Origin: Virgibacillus necropolis
GTDB taxonomy: Bacteria; Bacillota; Bacilli; Bacillales; Amphibacillaceae
NCBI RefSeq assembly: GCF_002224365.1
Contig: NZ_CP022437.1
Coordinates: 1 to 64,000, forward strand
Length of the DNA stretch: 64,000 bases
Direction of reading: 5' to 3'
Shown: positions 8,014-17,633 of the stretch, one piece after another
Layout: each line of letters starts with the position of its first letter
Numbering within the stretch: position 1 is the stretch's first letter
Notes under the pieces: model-generated
Databases searched by the model: none
What the model saw: the letters and a program-made list of their open reading frames with translations, nothing else
Told to the model about the DNA's origin: nothing
Program-made: the position numbers and the translations under genes

Positions 8014-9249
8014 TTATCTATATTTCAGTGATGGATGCAAATAAACAACTGAAGCTACCGTTGAAATAGCCCCTCCAATTAAAATAGTGGTGTCTGTTCC
8101 AACCCGTTCAGCCATTACACCTGCCAATAATGCAGCTATCGGCAAGAGTATCCACGTCATGAAACGGCTAGTAGCTTGTACTCTTCCTAATAAGTAATCA
8201 GGAGTAAGTGTTTGCCTGATTGTAACAATGCAAGGATTCATCAGCGAAACAGCTACTGTCCCCATCAAATTAAATAGTATCAAAGAGACATATGTATTCG
8301 AAAGACCAAATAAAATGATGGATAACCCACCAGCAAAGGAGGCAAAAAATAATATTCTTCGATAGGAAAACTTTCCTTTAAGGAAATTTGTTGCCAATGA
8401 ACCAAAAATAGCACCTATCCCACCGATTGACAATAACCAACCAATCTGAGTAGTCGTCAACTGAATGGCATCTTTTAAATAAAAAATCATCATGGTAAGA
8501 AAAAGCGTTGTACCAAAAATGGATGCTAGCATTGCCAAATTTGTAAACAATATTGGCTTGGTCTTAACTACAAAGTCAAATCCTTCTTTAATATCCTCTA
8601 TAAATGTACGCTTTCCACGACTTTTAGTATCAGTAACTTTTATAGTAATACTTAGGACAGTAAAGAAAGCAATGAAAAAACTAATGCTATTGATTAATAA
8701 TGCATACCCTGGATTGTAAAAACTTATCAATAACCCACCTAACCCTGGTGCAACCAAAACCGCCGTATTAAAAATCCCAGTGTTTATCGAATTAACAGCA
8801 TGGAGATCGTTTCGTCTGACCATATTTGGTACAGAGGCAAATTGGGAAGTATTATAAATTTGGCTTAAGATACCAATTATTAAAGCCCCGCTATACATGT
8901 GCCACATGGCTAATTGATCCAGGATAAAAAGAATACCAATCAGGCCTACAATCAAACCCCTTCCAAAGTCACAAATAAGTAATAGCCTTTTTCTATTCAA
9001 TCGATCGGAAAGAATTCCAATGATTGGTTGCAATAGGATAGGTAGACGCTCCAAGGCTGCAACGGCTCCCATGCTAAAAGGTGAACCGGTAATTGCAAGT
9101 ACAATTAAAGGTATAGCAATCAGGTAAATTTGGTCACCAAAAAATGAAATTAAGTTTCCTCCCATAAAGCGAAACACTGGATAGTTCTTTGATAGCTGCG
9201 GAAAATCGTCTTCCTTTATCACCCTAGCATTACTATTTTCCATACACAT
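8014..9249 (-). CDS. MFS transporter (MFS_3 type)
   Basis: A 411-residue protein with about twelve hydrophobic segments and the intracellular loop SDRLNRKRLL (MFS signature between helices 2 and 3). Related transporters export drugs or macrolides; the substrate is unknown. Its start overlaps the upstream ArsR gene by 17 bases and no strong ribosome site is seen, so translation is probably coupled. A second in-frame ATG lies at 9243. The ArsR-MFS pairing suggests substrate-responsive control. Confidence 0.8.
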   Translation of the reverse strand: MCMENSNARVIKEDDFPQLSKNYPVFRFMGGNLISFFGDQIYLIAIPLIVLAITGSPFSMGAVAALERLPILLQPIIGILSDRLNRKRLLLICDFGRGLIVGLIGILFILDQLAMWHMYSGALIIGILSQIYNTSQFASVPNMVRRNDLHAVNSINTGIFNTAVLVAPGLGGLLISFYNPGYALLINSISFFIAFFTVLSITIKVTDTKSRGKRTFIEDIKEGFDFVVKTKPILFTNLAMLASIFGTTLFLTMMIFYLKDAIQLTTTQIGWLLSIGGIGAIFGSLATNFLKGKFSYRRILFFASFAGGLSIILFGLSNTYVSLILFNLMGTVAVSLMNPCIVTIRQTLTPDYLLGRVQATSRFMTWILLPIAALLAGVMAERVGTDTTILIGGAISTVASVVYLHPSLKYR

Positions 9250-10279
9250 ATTGCTGCAATTCTTTGGCCATAGCGTCCAATGTATTCCGTTTCAATCTAT
9301 ACTTTGAGTGATTAATATCAACCAACTTTGCTGACCGTAGGATTTTTAAATGATGATGAATGGTTGATTTTCCCATAGCCAATTTGTTCGTTATAGTTTG
9401 AAGGGTGCAATCGCCTTCAGCCAAATACTTCACAATTTTAAGTCTAACCTCATCACCAAGCGCTTTGTGCTTGTGAACTAAAAAGTTATCAGGTTGATAG
9501 ACGTCACCGGGATGGATACTTTCGTTCGAAACGGGATAGTAAAAGACTTTTACTCCCTCGACATCTGCTACTATATTCCACGGACGATACACATATTGCG
9601 GAATGAGTAAAACATAATAAACACTTGGTTCAGGATGATACGTGCTTCCACCTGTCGCCCATTCAACTAGTTCTTCTGCTGACATTTTATCTTGCATCTT
9701 CTTTTTTGCCTTAATGTCCCGTTCTAAAATAGCTTCAAGTTTATCCGCTTCTGGTTCAATAGCTGCCGTATACCACCCTTCCATAACTAAGCAAAGATGT
9801 GTTGTTAAAGTTTCCGTATCAACTGTACCAATGTATTCAATATATGTTGGGAAGAACGGATTATCTTTGGAGGCATTCTTTAATTCATTGATAGCCGCTT
9901 CATCCCCATATGCGGCTTGATTTCTAATGTCTTGATAGTACATCCCCAAATAAGGAATGCAAATATATTTCATCTCTTCAGGGGTAAGATTTTTTATGTA
10001 CATTTTAAATTCAGTTAGATCCGTGAATTCTCTTTGATGAAGAAGTTGTAATAGCGACTTCCATGTATTATTTTCTTCAACATAGTTAAGATGTTCCAAC
10101 ATTTCATCTGACAAGGATTGTTTAATCCCTTTCCAATAATCATCTGATTTCTCCAATGTATCGATTAGTCTTGCATTTGTGACTGCCGCAATTCCTAGTG
10201 CACACTCCCATAATAATGAATGCTCTAATTTAATTTGATAGGTTTCTCTTTTTCGACTTGTCATATTCACTACTTCCAT
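9233..10279 (-). CDS. ArsR-family regulator with long N-terminal domain
   Basis: A 348-residue protein. The DNA-binding domain is at the C-terminus (about 265-340: LGDEVRLKIVKYLAEGDCTL, then KSTIHHHLKILRSAKLV), a typical winged helix of the ArsR type. The N-terminal 260 residues are a separate domain rich in Trp, Tyr and acidic residues that I do not recognise beyond its frequent pairing with ArsR helices in Bacillaceae. It lacks an obvious metal-binding ELCVCDL motif, so metals are unlikely ligands. It is the first gene of a two-gene operon with the MFS transporter. The start ATG 10279 follows GAGGTGA. Confidence 0.75.
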   Translation of the reverse strand: MEVVNMTSRKRETYQIKLEHSLLWECALGIAAVTNARLIDTLEKSDDYWKGIKQSLSDEMLEHLNYVEENNTWKSLLQLLHQREFTDLTEFKMYIKNLTPEEMKYICIPYLGMYYQDIRNQAAYGDEAAINELKNASKDNPFFPTYIEYIGTVDTETLTTHLCLVMEGWYTAAIEPEADKLEAILERDIKAKKKMQDKMSAEELVEWATGGSTYHPEPSVYYVLLIPQYVYRPWNIVADVEGVKVFYYPVSNESIHPGDVYQPDNFLVHKHKALGDEVRLKIVKYLAEGDCTLQTITNKLAMGKSTIHHHLKILRSAKLVDINHSKYRLKRNTLDAMAKELQQYVYGK

Positions 10280-10334
10280 ATCGTCACCTCAATTAGTTTT
10301 ATTTAATTATATTTTATACTTATGGAATTAATAA

Positions 10335-10372
10335 TTCAATAATAATTGAATATTTTTCAAAATTTAATTGAA
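10335..10372 (-). promoter_or_regulatory. Two TTCAA/TTGAA inverted repeats, candidate ArsR operators
   Basis: TTCAAT-AATA-ATTGAA (10335-10350) and TTCAA-N7-TTGAA (10356-10372) lie 56-93 bases before the ArsR start codon. Two similar palindromes in tandem upstream of a regulator gene suggest autoregulation. Confidence 0.45.
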
Positions 10373-10457
10373 TCGTTTTAAAACTAGTTCACGGTCCGAT
10401 TCATACTAAATACTATCGGTAAATTACAATTTACTGTCCTACCAAAAAACGCCATAC

Positions 10458-10486
10458 AAAAAAGATCCAGCACTGGCGGCTGAATC
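10458..10486 (-). terminator. Terminator after the nuclease/5'-nucleotidase gene
   Basis: On the minus strand, stem 10479-10486 with 10464-10471 (8 bp, one G-T), 7-base loop, then six T. Confidence 0.75.
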
Positions 10487-10507
10487 CCTTGTATACACTA
10501 TTATATT

Positions 10508-13500
10508 CTATTTTTCTAAACTAACCTTCAATACACCACTTGGTATATCTACCATAACAAATGTTTTGGAGGTTACATCATTCTTTACAACCAAAGTAAC
10601 TTCTTTTTCTTTTAGAATATCGACTTGCTTCTTATTCAGTAACAATCTGCGCGGCTTCTTGTCATTTTGAATATTAATTACAACCCGTACTCCTGATTCA
10701 AGTGCTTCTAAATCTTTTGTATGAACAGTTGCTGTACCATTATTTTTCTTTGGTGTAACAACAACAGTTGGTTGCTCTTCTTCTTCACCAGGCAACTCTG
10801 TTGTAGTAGTAATGCGTCCCTCTGGTCCATATTCAAATGGGTTGGCTTCTGAACTATTTAAGCTTTCAATAAAGTCTACTGTTGCATCCAAATCAGTTGG
10901 TCCCATTTCAGGATTGACACCTAGTTCACTTATTGGACCAGTTGATGTTCCCATATAATTATTGACAGTTAATGTATATATTTTATCCATATCAACCAGG
11001 GTTCCATCAGGTAATGTGATATCAACGACCTCATTCGTTTCGTCATTCCATGTGTAATGAAATCCACTAATGCTGTAGTCCGGTCCATACTTCGCAGATA
11101 ATTGTTCTTGAATAATAGGATAAAGATCTGCACCTTTTATTTCAAACTTCATTAAGGTGTTGCCAAATGGCTGGATGTTATACAAATCACCCCATGTAAC
11201 TTCACCAGCAAGTAAATCTGCACGAATTCCACCACCATTCATCATGGCAAAGTCACTATCCATTGCTGCATTCATTCCGTCTGCAATTAGATTTCCTAAC
11301 CCGTGATCACCGTCATTTGAATAATCTCCAGTTAAATCTGTTGCATTGTATCCTATAACCTCATTCATAATCGGTGCAATTTGCTCTGTATATTTTGCTA
11401 AGATAGCTGTTACTGTTGGATCAGGTGTTACTTGGCTCTGATCAACAAAAACAACTTCTGCTTCCTTTTTCACAATGTCGCCTGTAGTTCGGTCAATTTC
11501 CAAATCAACATCCGCTAATGCTTTTCCATACTCTGAAGCTTGAACGATTAATTTATTATCCACAACACCATCGACAACTTGATGATTATGTGCTGCTAAA
11601 ATAACATCTACTTCGTCATTTACTTCATTTGCCAGGTCAGCAGCTTGCCCAGTTGCACTAGCACCAGCCTGTTCTGCAGGAATATGCGCTAACAAAACAA
11701 TCGCCTCAACACCTTGCGCTTGGAGCTCTGCCACTGCATTATTTACAGGTTCTGTTTCATCAATGAATTTAATATCCTGAATCCCAGCAGGCATTACCAT
11801 ACTAGCTGCTTCTTGTGTTAAAACACCAACAAAGCCTATCTTTTCTCCATCAATTTCTTCAACATGATACGAAGGCAAGAATGTTTCATTTGTATCCTTG
11901 TAAACACAATTTGCACAAAGTACTGGAAAATTCATCCCATCATAATTCTCAGTTCCTAAACCTTCAGGATGTTCCCCACCATTAACCATACGCATTAGTT
12001 CTTCTGTACCTTCATCAAATTCATGGTTCCCAACCGTTCCAACATCAAAACCAATTTCCTCCATGATTTCAACTGTTGGTTCGTCTTGAAGTAACCCTGA
12101 AACTGGTGAACTTCCACCAATCATGTCACCCGCATGAACAACTAAAGTATTTGGATTGGTTTGTTCACGGGCTTCTATTGCTCCCGCTACATAATCCATT
12201 TTTCCATACATACTAAACGTGCCATCCCCATCAGGGTCTAATTCATATTCCTGATCAATTTTCCCATGTAAATCATTCATGCTTAGTAATTGTACCCTGA
12301 GATTATTCGGATCTTCACCTCCATCTCCAACAAAGGAATAACCGTAATCTAGTGCAGTTTGCTCTTCCCAGAAAAATACTCGATTTTCAACTGGAACATC
12401 TGCCCAGTCGTTTGGTACTACATATTTCATTGTGTCAGAGTTTCCGACATATTTCGAAAATCCTTTTTGGTCATCATTTGCTCGAAATTCAAATGGTAAT
12501 TCAAGTAGTGGATTTTCTGGATTCCAAATTCCAAGGCCAGCGTCTTTCGCTTCCTTGACAGCGTTTTGATAAGTTGGATAAACTTTTTCATCAAATGGCG
12601 CAATAAAGTAGGTTACTGCATATCCTTTCTTTACCATTTCGACGTTAATGTTTAAACCATCTTCTTTACGAATAATCTCAGCTAGCAATCTCCCATATTG
12701 ATCAGTAGGTTCTTCTCCAATTTTGACCAATACTTCATCACCAGGTTGAAGAAGTTCATTCATGTATGCTTTTGCTTCTTCTCCCATAGCTTTTTGGTTT
12801 TGATTAATTACATCACGAGCTGGATCATCATTATGCGCTGTATATGTTTCTGGCGTGTCCATATTTAAGAAACGCACCTTTGTTCCTCCAAGAACAGGTG
12901 TTGCTATATGAATCGTATCTCCATCTGTCACTCTTTCAACAGTAGATTCATAGACTCCAGCTGCAGATGGCGGTTCTGGTTGTTCTACTGCCAACTCAAT
13001 ATCAGCTTGTTTCGTTGGTATAAGTTGATACGCATCATATTGACTGACAATTGCCGTGATATCGTACCATTTGTCCGTTTCAATCAATGAAGGATCAAGT
13101 GACCCTTCCATAACTCTTAACGTAGTTCCATTAAACTCAGCGTCTACAACAGAAATATTGTATCCACCACCAGCCGGGGTTGAAGGAATATTATTGATAA
13201 AACCTGTCAGGTGGACAAGTTCCCCTTCATATGTTTCGGCTACTGCTGGATCTTGAAGATCTGCCAGTGTAATATTTTGTGCTTCAGGTAAGGCTTGACT
13301 TTGCTCTAATACCTCAATTGAATTCGGGACAACCTCTTTTAATCCCTTATACGAATCTAGCTCGCCTGTTACCTTTACTCTATCTCCTTCTTCTACATTT
13401 GGGATAGAACCTTGCTCAAATGCAAAAATGTTAATGCCGCCAGTCTCGTCTTGTATGTAAGTAGTAAATTGCGTGCCATTACTGATTGCAGAATTATCAA

Positions 13501-14200
13501 CTGTTACGATACCTTCCACTATTACAGCAGTTCCATCACTTAAATTTCGTGCCTCTGTAATAGAATAGACCTCAGCATCTGGATCTGGATCAACAGGAGG
13601 ATCTTCTGGATCAACTCCGTTCATCGTATGTGAACCAAGATATGCAAATGTATTTGATGCATATTCTGCCCATTCCGTATTAGCATAGGATGAATTTGGT
13701 TTACTAATTGATGCGTTTCTTACTTGTGTTACATCTTTGGCGAAATCACTACTCGTTCCTATTTCACCGAAAACATCTAGTACTGTCTCGCTTTTTTTCA
13801 ATACAACTACATCATCACCATTAAAATTAACAATCGATGAGTCTTGTAGGTCTGTTTGGTTTAAAATGCTTGGGTCAGCACTTTTATGCGCAATAACAAA
13901 AACATCACCATGCTGTAATGTACCTGACAGTGTCACAGATTGACTTTTTTCTGTAGCACCATTACTATATAACTCTACTTGATAGCTCGATAAATCTACT
14001 TCAGCACCTGTTCCATTATAAATCTCAATTGCTTTGTTGTACGAACTTCCCTCAACGTACTCTGAAATAAACAACTCCTCTGCAACGGCTTCATTACTTT
14101 CAGCTGATACAGTTGTGGTCAAAACTGTAGAAAAGTTCATAAAAACAAGCGTAAACATAAGAAATAGATTCAACATCTTCTTAACCGTAGAATTTTTCAT
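10508..14200 (-). CDS. Secreted multidomain nuclease / 5'-nucleotidase (YhcR-like)
   Basis: A 1230-residue secreted protein resembling Bacillus YhcR. Order: signal peptide (1-33, cleavage near VSAES); lamin-tail domain (41-195); Pro/Asp linker (196-210); OB-fold-type segments (211-405); thermonuclease domain (415-565) with Arg443, Asp448 and Glu451 in RFLNMDTPE and Arg504 in YGRLLAE; calcineurin-like 5'-nucleotidase domain from 635 with MNDLHG, GDMIGG and GNHEFDE metal motifs; 5'-nucleotidase C-terminal domain to about 1135; and an 80-residue C-terminal domain. It should degrade extracellular nucleic acid and dephosphorylate the nucleotides. Unlike YhcR there is no LPxTG-like motif, membrane helix or charged tail at the C-terminus, so it is probably released or held non-covalently. 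Confidence 0.88.
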   Translation of the reverse strand: MKNSTVKKMLNLFLMFTLVFMNFSTVLTTTVSAESNEAVAEELFISEYVEGSSYNKAIEIYNGTGAEVDLSSYQVELYSNGATEKSQSVTLSGTLQHGDVFVIAHKSADPSILNQTDLQDSSIVNFNGDDVVVLKKSETVLDVFGEIGTSSDFAKDVTQVRNASISKPNSSYANTEWAEYASNTFAYLGSHTMNGVDPEDPPVDPDPDAEVYSITEARNLSDGTAVIVEGIVTVDNSAISNGTQFTTYIQDETGGINIFAFEQGSIPNVEEGDRVKVTGELDSYKGLKEVVPNSIEVLEQSQALPEAQNITLADLQDPAVAETYEGELVHLTGFINNIPSTPAGGGYNISVVDAEFNGTTLRVMEGSLDPSLIETDKWYDITAIVSQYDAYQLIPTKQADIELAVEQPEPPSAAGVYESTVERVTDGDTIHIATPVLGGTKVRFLNMDTPETYTAHNDDPARDVINQNQKAMGEEAKAYMNELLQPGDEVLVKIGEEPTDQYGRLLAEIIRKEDGLNINVEMVKKGYAVTYFIAPFDEKVYPTYQNAVKEAKDAGLGIWNPENPLLELPFEFRANDDQKGFSKYVGNSDTMKYVVPNDWADVPVENRVFFWEEQTALDYGYSFVGDGGEDPNNLRVQLLSMNDLHGKIDQEYELDPDGDGTFSMYGKMDYVAGAIEAREQTNPNTLVVHAGDMIGGSSPVSGLLQDEPTVEIMEEIGFDVGTVGNHEFDEGTEELMRMVNGGEHPEGLGTENYDGMNFPVLCANCVYKDTNETFLPSYHVEEIDGEKIGFVGVLTQEAASMVMPAGIQDIKFIDETEPVNNAVAELQAQGVEAIVLLAHIPAEQAGASATGQAADLANEVNDEVDVILAAHNHQVVDGVVDNKLIVQASEYGKALADVDLEIDRTTGDIVKKEAEVVFVDQSQVTPDPTVTAILAKYTEQIAPIMNEVIGYNATDLTGDYSNDGDHGLGNLIADGMNAAMDSDFAMMNGGGIRADLLAGEVTWGDLYNIQPFGNTLMKFEIKGADLYPIIQEQLSAKYGPDYSISGFHYTWNDETNEVVDITLPDGTLVDMDKIYTLTVNNYMGTSTGPISELGVNPEMGPTDLDATVDFIESLNSSEANPFEYGPEGRITTTTELPGEEEEQPTVVVTPKKNNGTATVHTKDLEALESGVRVVINIQNDKKPRRLLLNKKQVDILKEKEVTLVVKNDVTSKTFVMVDIPSGVLKVSLEK

Positions 14201-14417
14201 TGGTACCCTCCAATTATGATATAGTTACATCACATTCTCTTTACAATAGGACACAAAAGGAATATGACACACTTTTAATATGGCATAATTACTAGCTGGA
14301 TACAATTCAAATTTTGTAAATTTATAGTTAATTCTTACTAGGATGGGGTGATTTTTCAAAAAACAGTTAAAATGGCCTATGTGATAGAAATTTGGAGTCA
14401 TTTGGAGGTGTTACCGA

Positions 14418-14576
14418 TTAATGTCTATATGTGTGTCTTTGATTTCCAATCTTTTCGAAAAGCGCTTTATGCTCATCCAACTTTTCGTCTATATAATCTA
14501 ATTTTACCTCAAATCTATCTTGTCCTTGCTTTAAACCTTCTAATGACTCTAAAATTGCATTTAGTTTTGCTTCCAT
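14418..14576 (-). CDS. Short coiled-coil protein (52 residues)
   Basis: A minus-strand ORF too short for usual cut-offs. It starts at ATG 14576 with a textbook AAAGGAGG site (14588-14595) about 11 bases upstream. The product starts MEAKLNAILESLEGLKQGQD and shows a leucine/isoleucine heptad pattern over residues 5-43, then a basic, His-rich end. Similar short coiled-coil proteins occur in Bacillaceae without known function; it may also be a truncated member of a longer family. The plus-strand frame across the same bases (14348-14644) has no ribosome site and is taken as a shadow. Confidence 0.6.
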   Translation of the reverse strand: MEAKLNAILESLEGLKQGQDRFEVKLDYIDEKLDEHKALFEKIGNQRHTYRH

Positions 14577-14759
14577 TTCCCCTGACACCTCCTTTCGATT
14601 TCACTTATTATATACCACACTTTTTAAAAATACTAGTCTCATAAACTATCAATTAAACTCTTTACATACAAAAATTTAACCTTTCCATCATCTCCAGTTG
14701 TTGATAGTAGCATTAGATCACTACTAGCTTATATAATTTAATCAAAGGGGGAAATCACC

Positions 14760-15113
14760 ATGACAACAAAGCCAAGTAAAAAAGTCGATCTATTCATTGA
14801 TAATTTATCAGCACCAATCAAAGAAATTGCTATCCGATTAAGAGAAATCGTTTTTGAAACATCCCCTGATATTCAGGAAAAAATTAAATGGGGAATGCCA
14901 TCTTATATCGAAAACGGCATGGTATGTTATATTCAGACGGCCAAAAACCATGTGAACTTTGGTTTTTATTTTGGAGCTATACTTACTGATAGGGACAGCC
15001 TTCTTGAAGGCACTGGTAAAAAGATGCGCCATATTAAAATTAAAAAGATTGAGGATATTCAACAGGATCAATACGCAGCATTAATCCAAGAAGCAATCGA
15101 ACTGGAGACATAA
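14760..15113 (+). CDS. DUF1801 domain protein
   Basis: A 117-residue protein covering one DUF1801 domain (YdhG-like fold): the core KIKWGMPSYIENGMVCYI (about residues 41-58) followed by FGFYFGA and a basic stretch is typical. Function unknown; the fold is related to frataxin-like small domains. The ribosome site AAAGGGGG precedes the ATG closely. It appears monocistronic. Confidence 0.75.
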   Translation: MTTKPSKKVDLFIDNLSAPIKEIAIRLREIVFETSPDIQEKIKWGMPSYIENGMVCYIQTAKNHVNFGFYFGAILTDRDSLLEGTGKKMRHIKIKKIEDIQQDQYAALIQEAIELET

Positions 15114-15417
15114 ATTCGTTCCAGTTTCCTTGCTTTTCCAATATAACCATTCATTTCACATCACAAATATCTTCATCAGAAACCTTCACAGGGTTACATT
15201 TCTATATTTCATATCCCATCTCTGCTTCTACTAAATTATACGATCAATAAATCATACCGTTGAAACCACTTCATTATAAACGACCTCAAGTGTTTATTTT
15301 CTTTCCTTTTAGGTAATCAGTAGCAATACATAAGACGGGCTTTATTAAATTATATTTTATTTTCAGTGATCTGAATTTGGTTTTCAATCGTTTACTTTAT
15401 GAAAAGGAGATGCACAC
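15114..15417 (+). other. Intergenic region without recognised gene
   Basis: 304 bases of AT-rich sequence between the DUF1801 gene and the YcnJ-like gene. I see no convincing ORF, riboswitch or terminator; the promoter of the copper gene is presumably in its last 150 bases. Confidence 0.6.
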
Positions 15418-17070
15418 ATGAAGAACGTTAAAAAAATCATTTCTATCGCTATTTTACTTTTATTCTCACTATCCATCACTCTACCATCTACAGTTGAGGC
15501 CCATACTTCCTTAGTCGAAGCAACACCTGCAGCAGATAGTCAATTGGAAGAAATTCCCGAAACGGTTACATTGACATTCAGTTCAACAATAGCACCTAAC
15601 CTTTCTTCCGTATCCATTACTGATCAGAATGATGAGCAAGTAAAAGGCACAACAAAAAAGATAAGTGATGATCAAAAAAGCATCTTGTTGCAGCTACCTG
15701 AACTAAAGGCTGGTAATTATAAAGTAAGCTATAAAGTTGTTTCTACAGACGGCCATCCCGTAGAAGGAACATACAACTTCACATTAAATCTTCCAGAACC
15801 TATGAAAAATGAAGACGATGCAAACAATAAAAAAATCGACCCTTATACGATTACCGTTGAAAATAAACAAACAATAGAAGCACCACCACAAGTATCAACC
15901 ACAGAACCGCAACATGATCACGAAACATCAACCTACCTTATTCGCTTATTGTATTACTTTTCTATCCTAGCTCTTGCTGGATGGGTATCTTGGGGAATGG
16001 CATCATCTATTCCTTCATCATCTGCTAAAGCGTCTTATCTAAAAGGATCTATGGTATTACGTTTCTTTCTTTTAGTCATGTTACTTGCCTATGGTTACTT
16101 AGAGTTTAATAGCTTGATAACCGGGATTGATGATCTACAATCACTTCTTTTCCAAACAGTATTCGGATTTGCATGGATGCTCATGTTTGTAGTAAGCATA
16201 CTAGGTTTTTTCATCCTACACCATTCACGAATCGTTGATAGTGTTTGGATTATTTTACTGCTCATCGGTGAAGTCTTAACAGGTCATGCCATTACGTACG
16301 AACCTATAATTATTACAACAATTCTAGATATGATTCACCTAGTTGCAGCTGCAGTTTGGATCGGTGGATTACTCCTAATGGTTACTTTTTGGAAAAACCA
16401 TGTTGAATTTGTTAAAGGGTTTTTGCCAAGGTTTTCAAACTATGCATTGATTAGTATTATCACGCTCACCGTTACAGGAAGTTTGATGACGATAATCTTT
16501 TTACCTGATTTATCATTACTATGGGAAACACTTTGGGGTAAAGTATTATTATTAAAAATAGCCGCAGTACTAATAGTAATCGTTCTTGGTTCTATCGTGC
16601 GTAAAGCGATGAAAAGCAAAGAACATACAAAAATGAAGCATCTTATCGAATGGGATTTTGCATTAATGATAGGGATCGTTCTGTTAGTAAGTATTTTAAC
16701 CTTCGTCAGCCCTAAACCAGAAATCAGCACAGCAAGTACCGAAACTGTGACAAATACCGCTGTAGTTCATGCAGATGTTGAACCAGGAAAGCCAAGTATT
16801 CTAAAAAACTTCCGTGTAACACTTGATATGAACGGAGAAGAATTAGATCCAGAAGATGTCTCTTTAACGGTAAATCCAGTTGATAAAGCAGATAAAATTG
16901 TTAAAATACCGTTGGAAATGAATGAAAAAAAAGGCGGTAAAGTCATTCTTCAGGCAAAAGGTAAAATTGAGCTAGAGGCAGGTAAGTGGGAGTCTATAGT
17001 AAAGATAGACAATCATAAAGAATCAGAAAAACTATTCACTGATACATTTACCATTAAATCAATTAAATAA
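15418..17070 (+). CDS. ycnJ: Copper resistance/uptake protein CopC-CopD fusion (YcnJ-like)
   Basis: A 550-residue fusion similar in length and order to Bacillus YcnJ. A signal peptide ends at about residue 28, leaving His29 as the mature N-terminus (HTSLVEATPAADSQL), as in CopC Cu(II) sites; Asp111 and His113 (STDGHPVEG) complete the site. Residues 170-430 hold about eight CopD-type helices. A C-terminal extracellular domain (450-550) resembles YtkA-like beta domains. It is expected to bind copper outside and bring it across the membrane. No YcnK-type regulator or YcnI gene is adjacent. The ribosome site AAAAGGAGATG is good. Confidence 0.85.
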   Translation: MKNVKKIISIAILLLFSLSITLPSTVEAHTSLVEATPAADSQLEEIPETVTLTFSSTIAPNLSSVSITDQNDEQVKGTTKKISDDQKSILLQLPELKAGNYKVSYKVVSTDGHPVEGTYNFTLNLPEPMKNEDDANNKKIDPYTITVENKQTIEAPPQVSTTEPQHDHETSTYLIRLLYYFSILALAGWVSWGMASSIPSSSAKASYLKGSMVLRFFLLVMLLAYGYLEFNSLITGIDDLQSLLFQTVFGFAWMLMFVVSILGFFILHHSRIVDSVWIILLLIGEVLTGHAITYEPIIITTILDMIHLVAAAVWIGGLLLMVTFWKNHVEFVKGFLPRFSNYALISIITLTVTGSLMTIIFLPDLSLLWETLWGKVLLLKIAAVLIVIVLGSIVRKAMKSKEHTKMKHLIEWDFALMIGIVLLVSILTFVSPKPEISTASTETVTNTAVVHADVEPGKPSILKNFRVTLDMNGEELDPEDVSLTVNPVDKADKIVKIPLEMNEKKGGKVILQAKGKIELEAGKWESIVKIDNHKESEKLFTDTFTIKSIK

Positions 17071-17228
17071 TAATGCAAGGAAGGATTTTAGATCCACTTA
17101 TTGGGGTACTAAAGTTAAAATTTGAAGGGCGCGATAAAAAACTAGATCCAATTTGTCTTAGAAATCATTTATAACTTGCAACTAAACAGAATTAAAATGG
17201 TATCACCAAAATTAAAGGAGGAATTATA

Positions 17229-17582
17229 ATGGCTTCAAAATTTGCAAAAGTACTCGGTATTATTTTTATCATTTTAGGAATCGTAGGATTTTTTATGCCT
17301 ATGGAAAACATCTTTGACCTAACAGTTGCACATAACATTGTTCATTTACTTTCAGGTATTATCGCTTTAGCAGTTAGCAGTAATGAAGCAAAAAGTGCAA
17401 TGTATGCAAAAGTTTTTGGTATTGTCTATCTTCTAGTAGCAGTAATTGGGTTATTTGTAACAGAAATTGCTGGACTTGTACTTCTACCAGCAGACAACGT
17501 ACTTCACTTTATCATTGCATTTGCATCAATTTATGTAGGTTTTGCTTCACCAGCAGGAAAAGCACAAAGAAAAGTAGCATAA
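17229..17582 (+). CDS. DUF4383 small membrane protein
   Basis: A 117-residue protein with four hydrophobic segments (about 7-25, 35-50, 58-78, 86-105). The arrangement AKVLGIIFIILGIVGFF, then HNIVHLLSGIIAL and DNVLHFIIAFASIYVG is typical of DUF4383 proteins, function unknown. AAAGGAGG lies ideally upstream. It is followed at once by a very strong terminator. Confidence 0.75.
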   Translation: MASKFAKVLGIIFIILGIVGFFMPMENIFDLTVAHNIVHLLSGIIALAVSSNEAKSAMYAKVFGIVYLLVAVIGLFVTEIAGLVLLPADNVLHFIIAFASIYVGFASPAGKAQRKVA

Positions 17583-17633
17583 AAACGAGGAAAGGCCCTA
17601 GCAGCTATTTCGCTAGGGCCTTTCCTCGTTTTT
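17581..17633. terminator. Very strong bidirectional terminator
   Basis: A perfect 22-bp stem (17581-17602 with 17612-17633) with a 9-base loop. It overlaps the last codons and stop of the convergent GNAT gene, so it serves both directions. Confidence 0.93.

Noticed and set aside
14348-14644. A 98-residue plus-strand ORF.
   Set aside because: No ribosome site; it overlaps in antisense a small gene with an excellent start on the minus strand.
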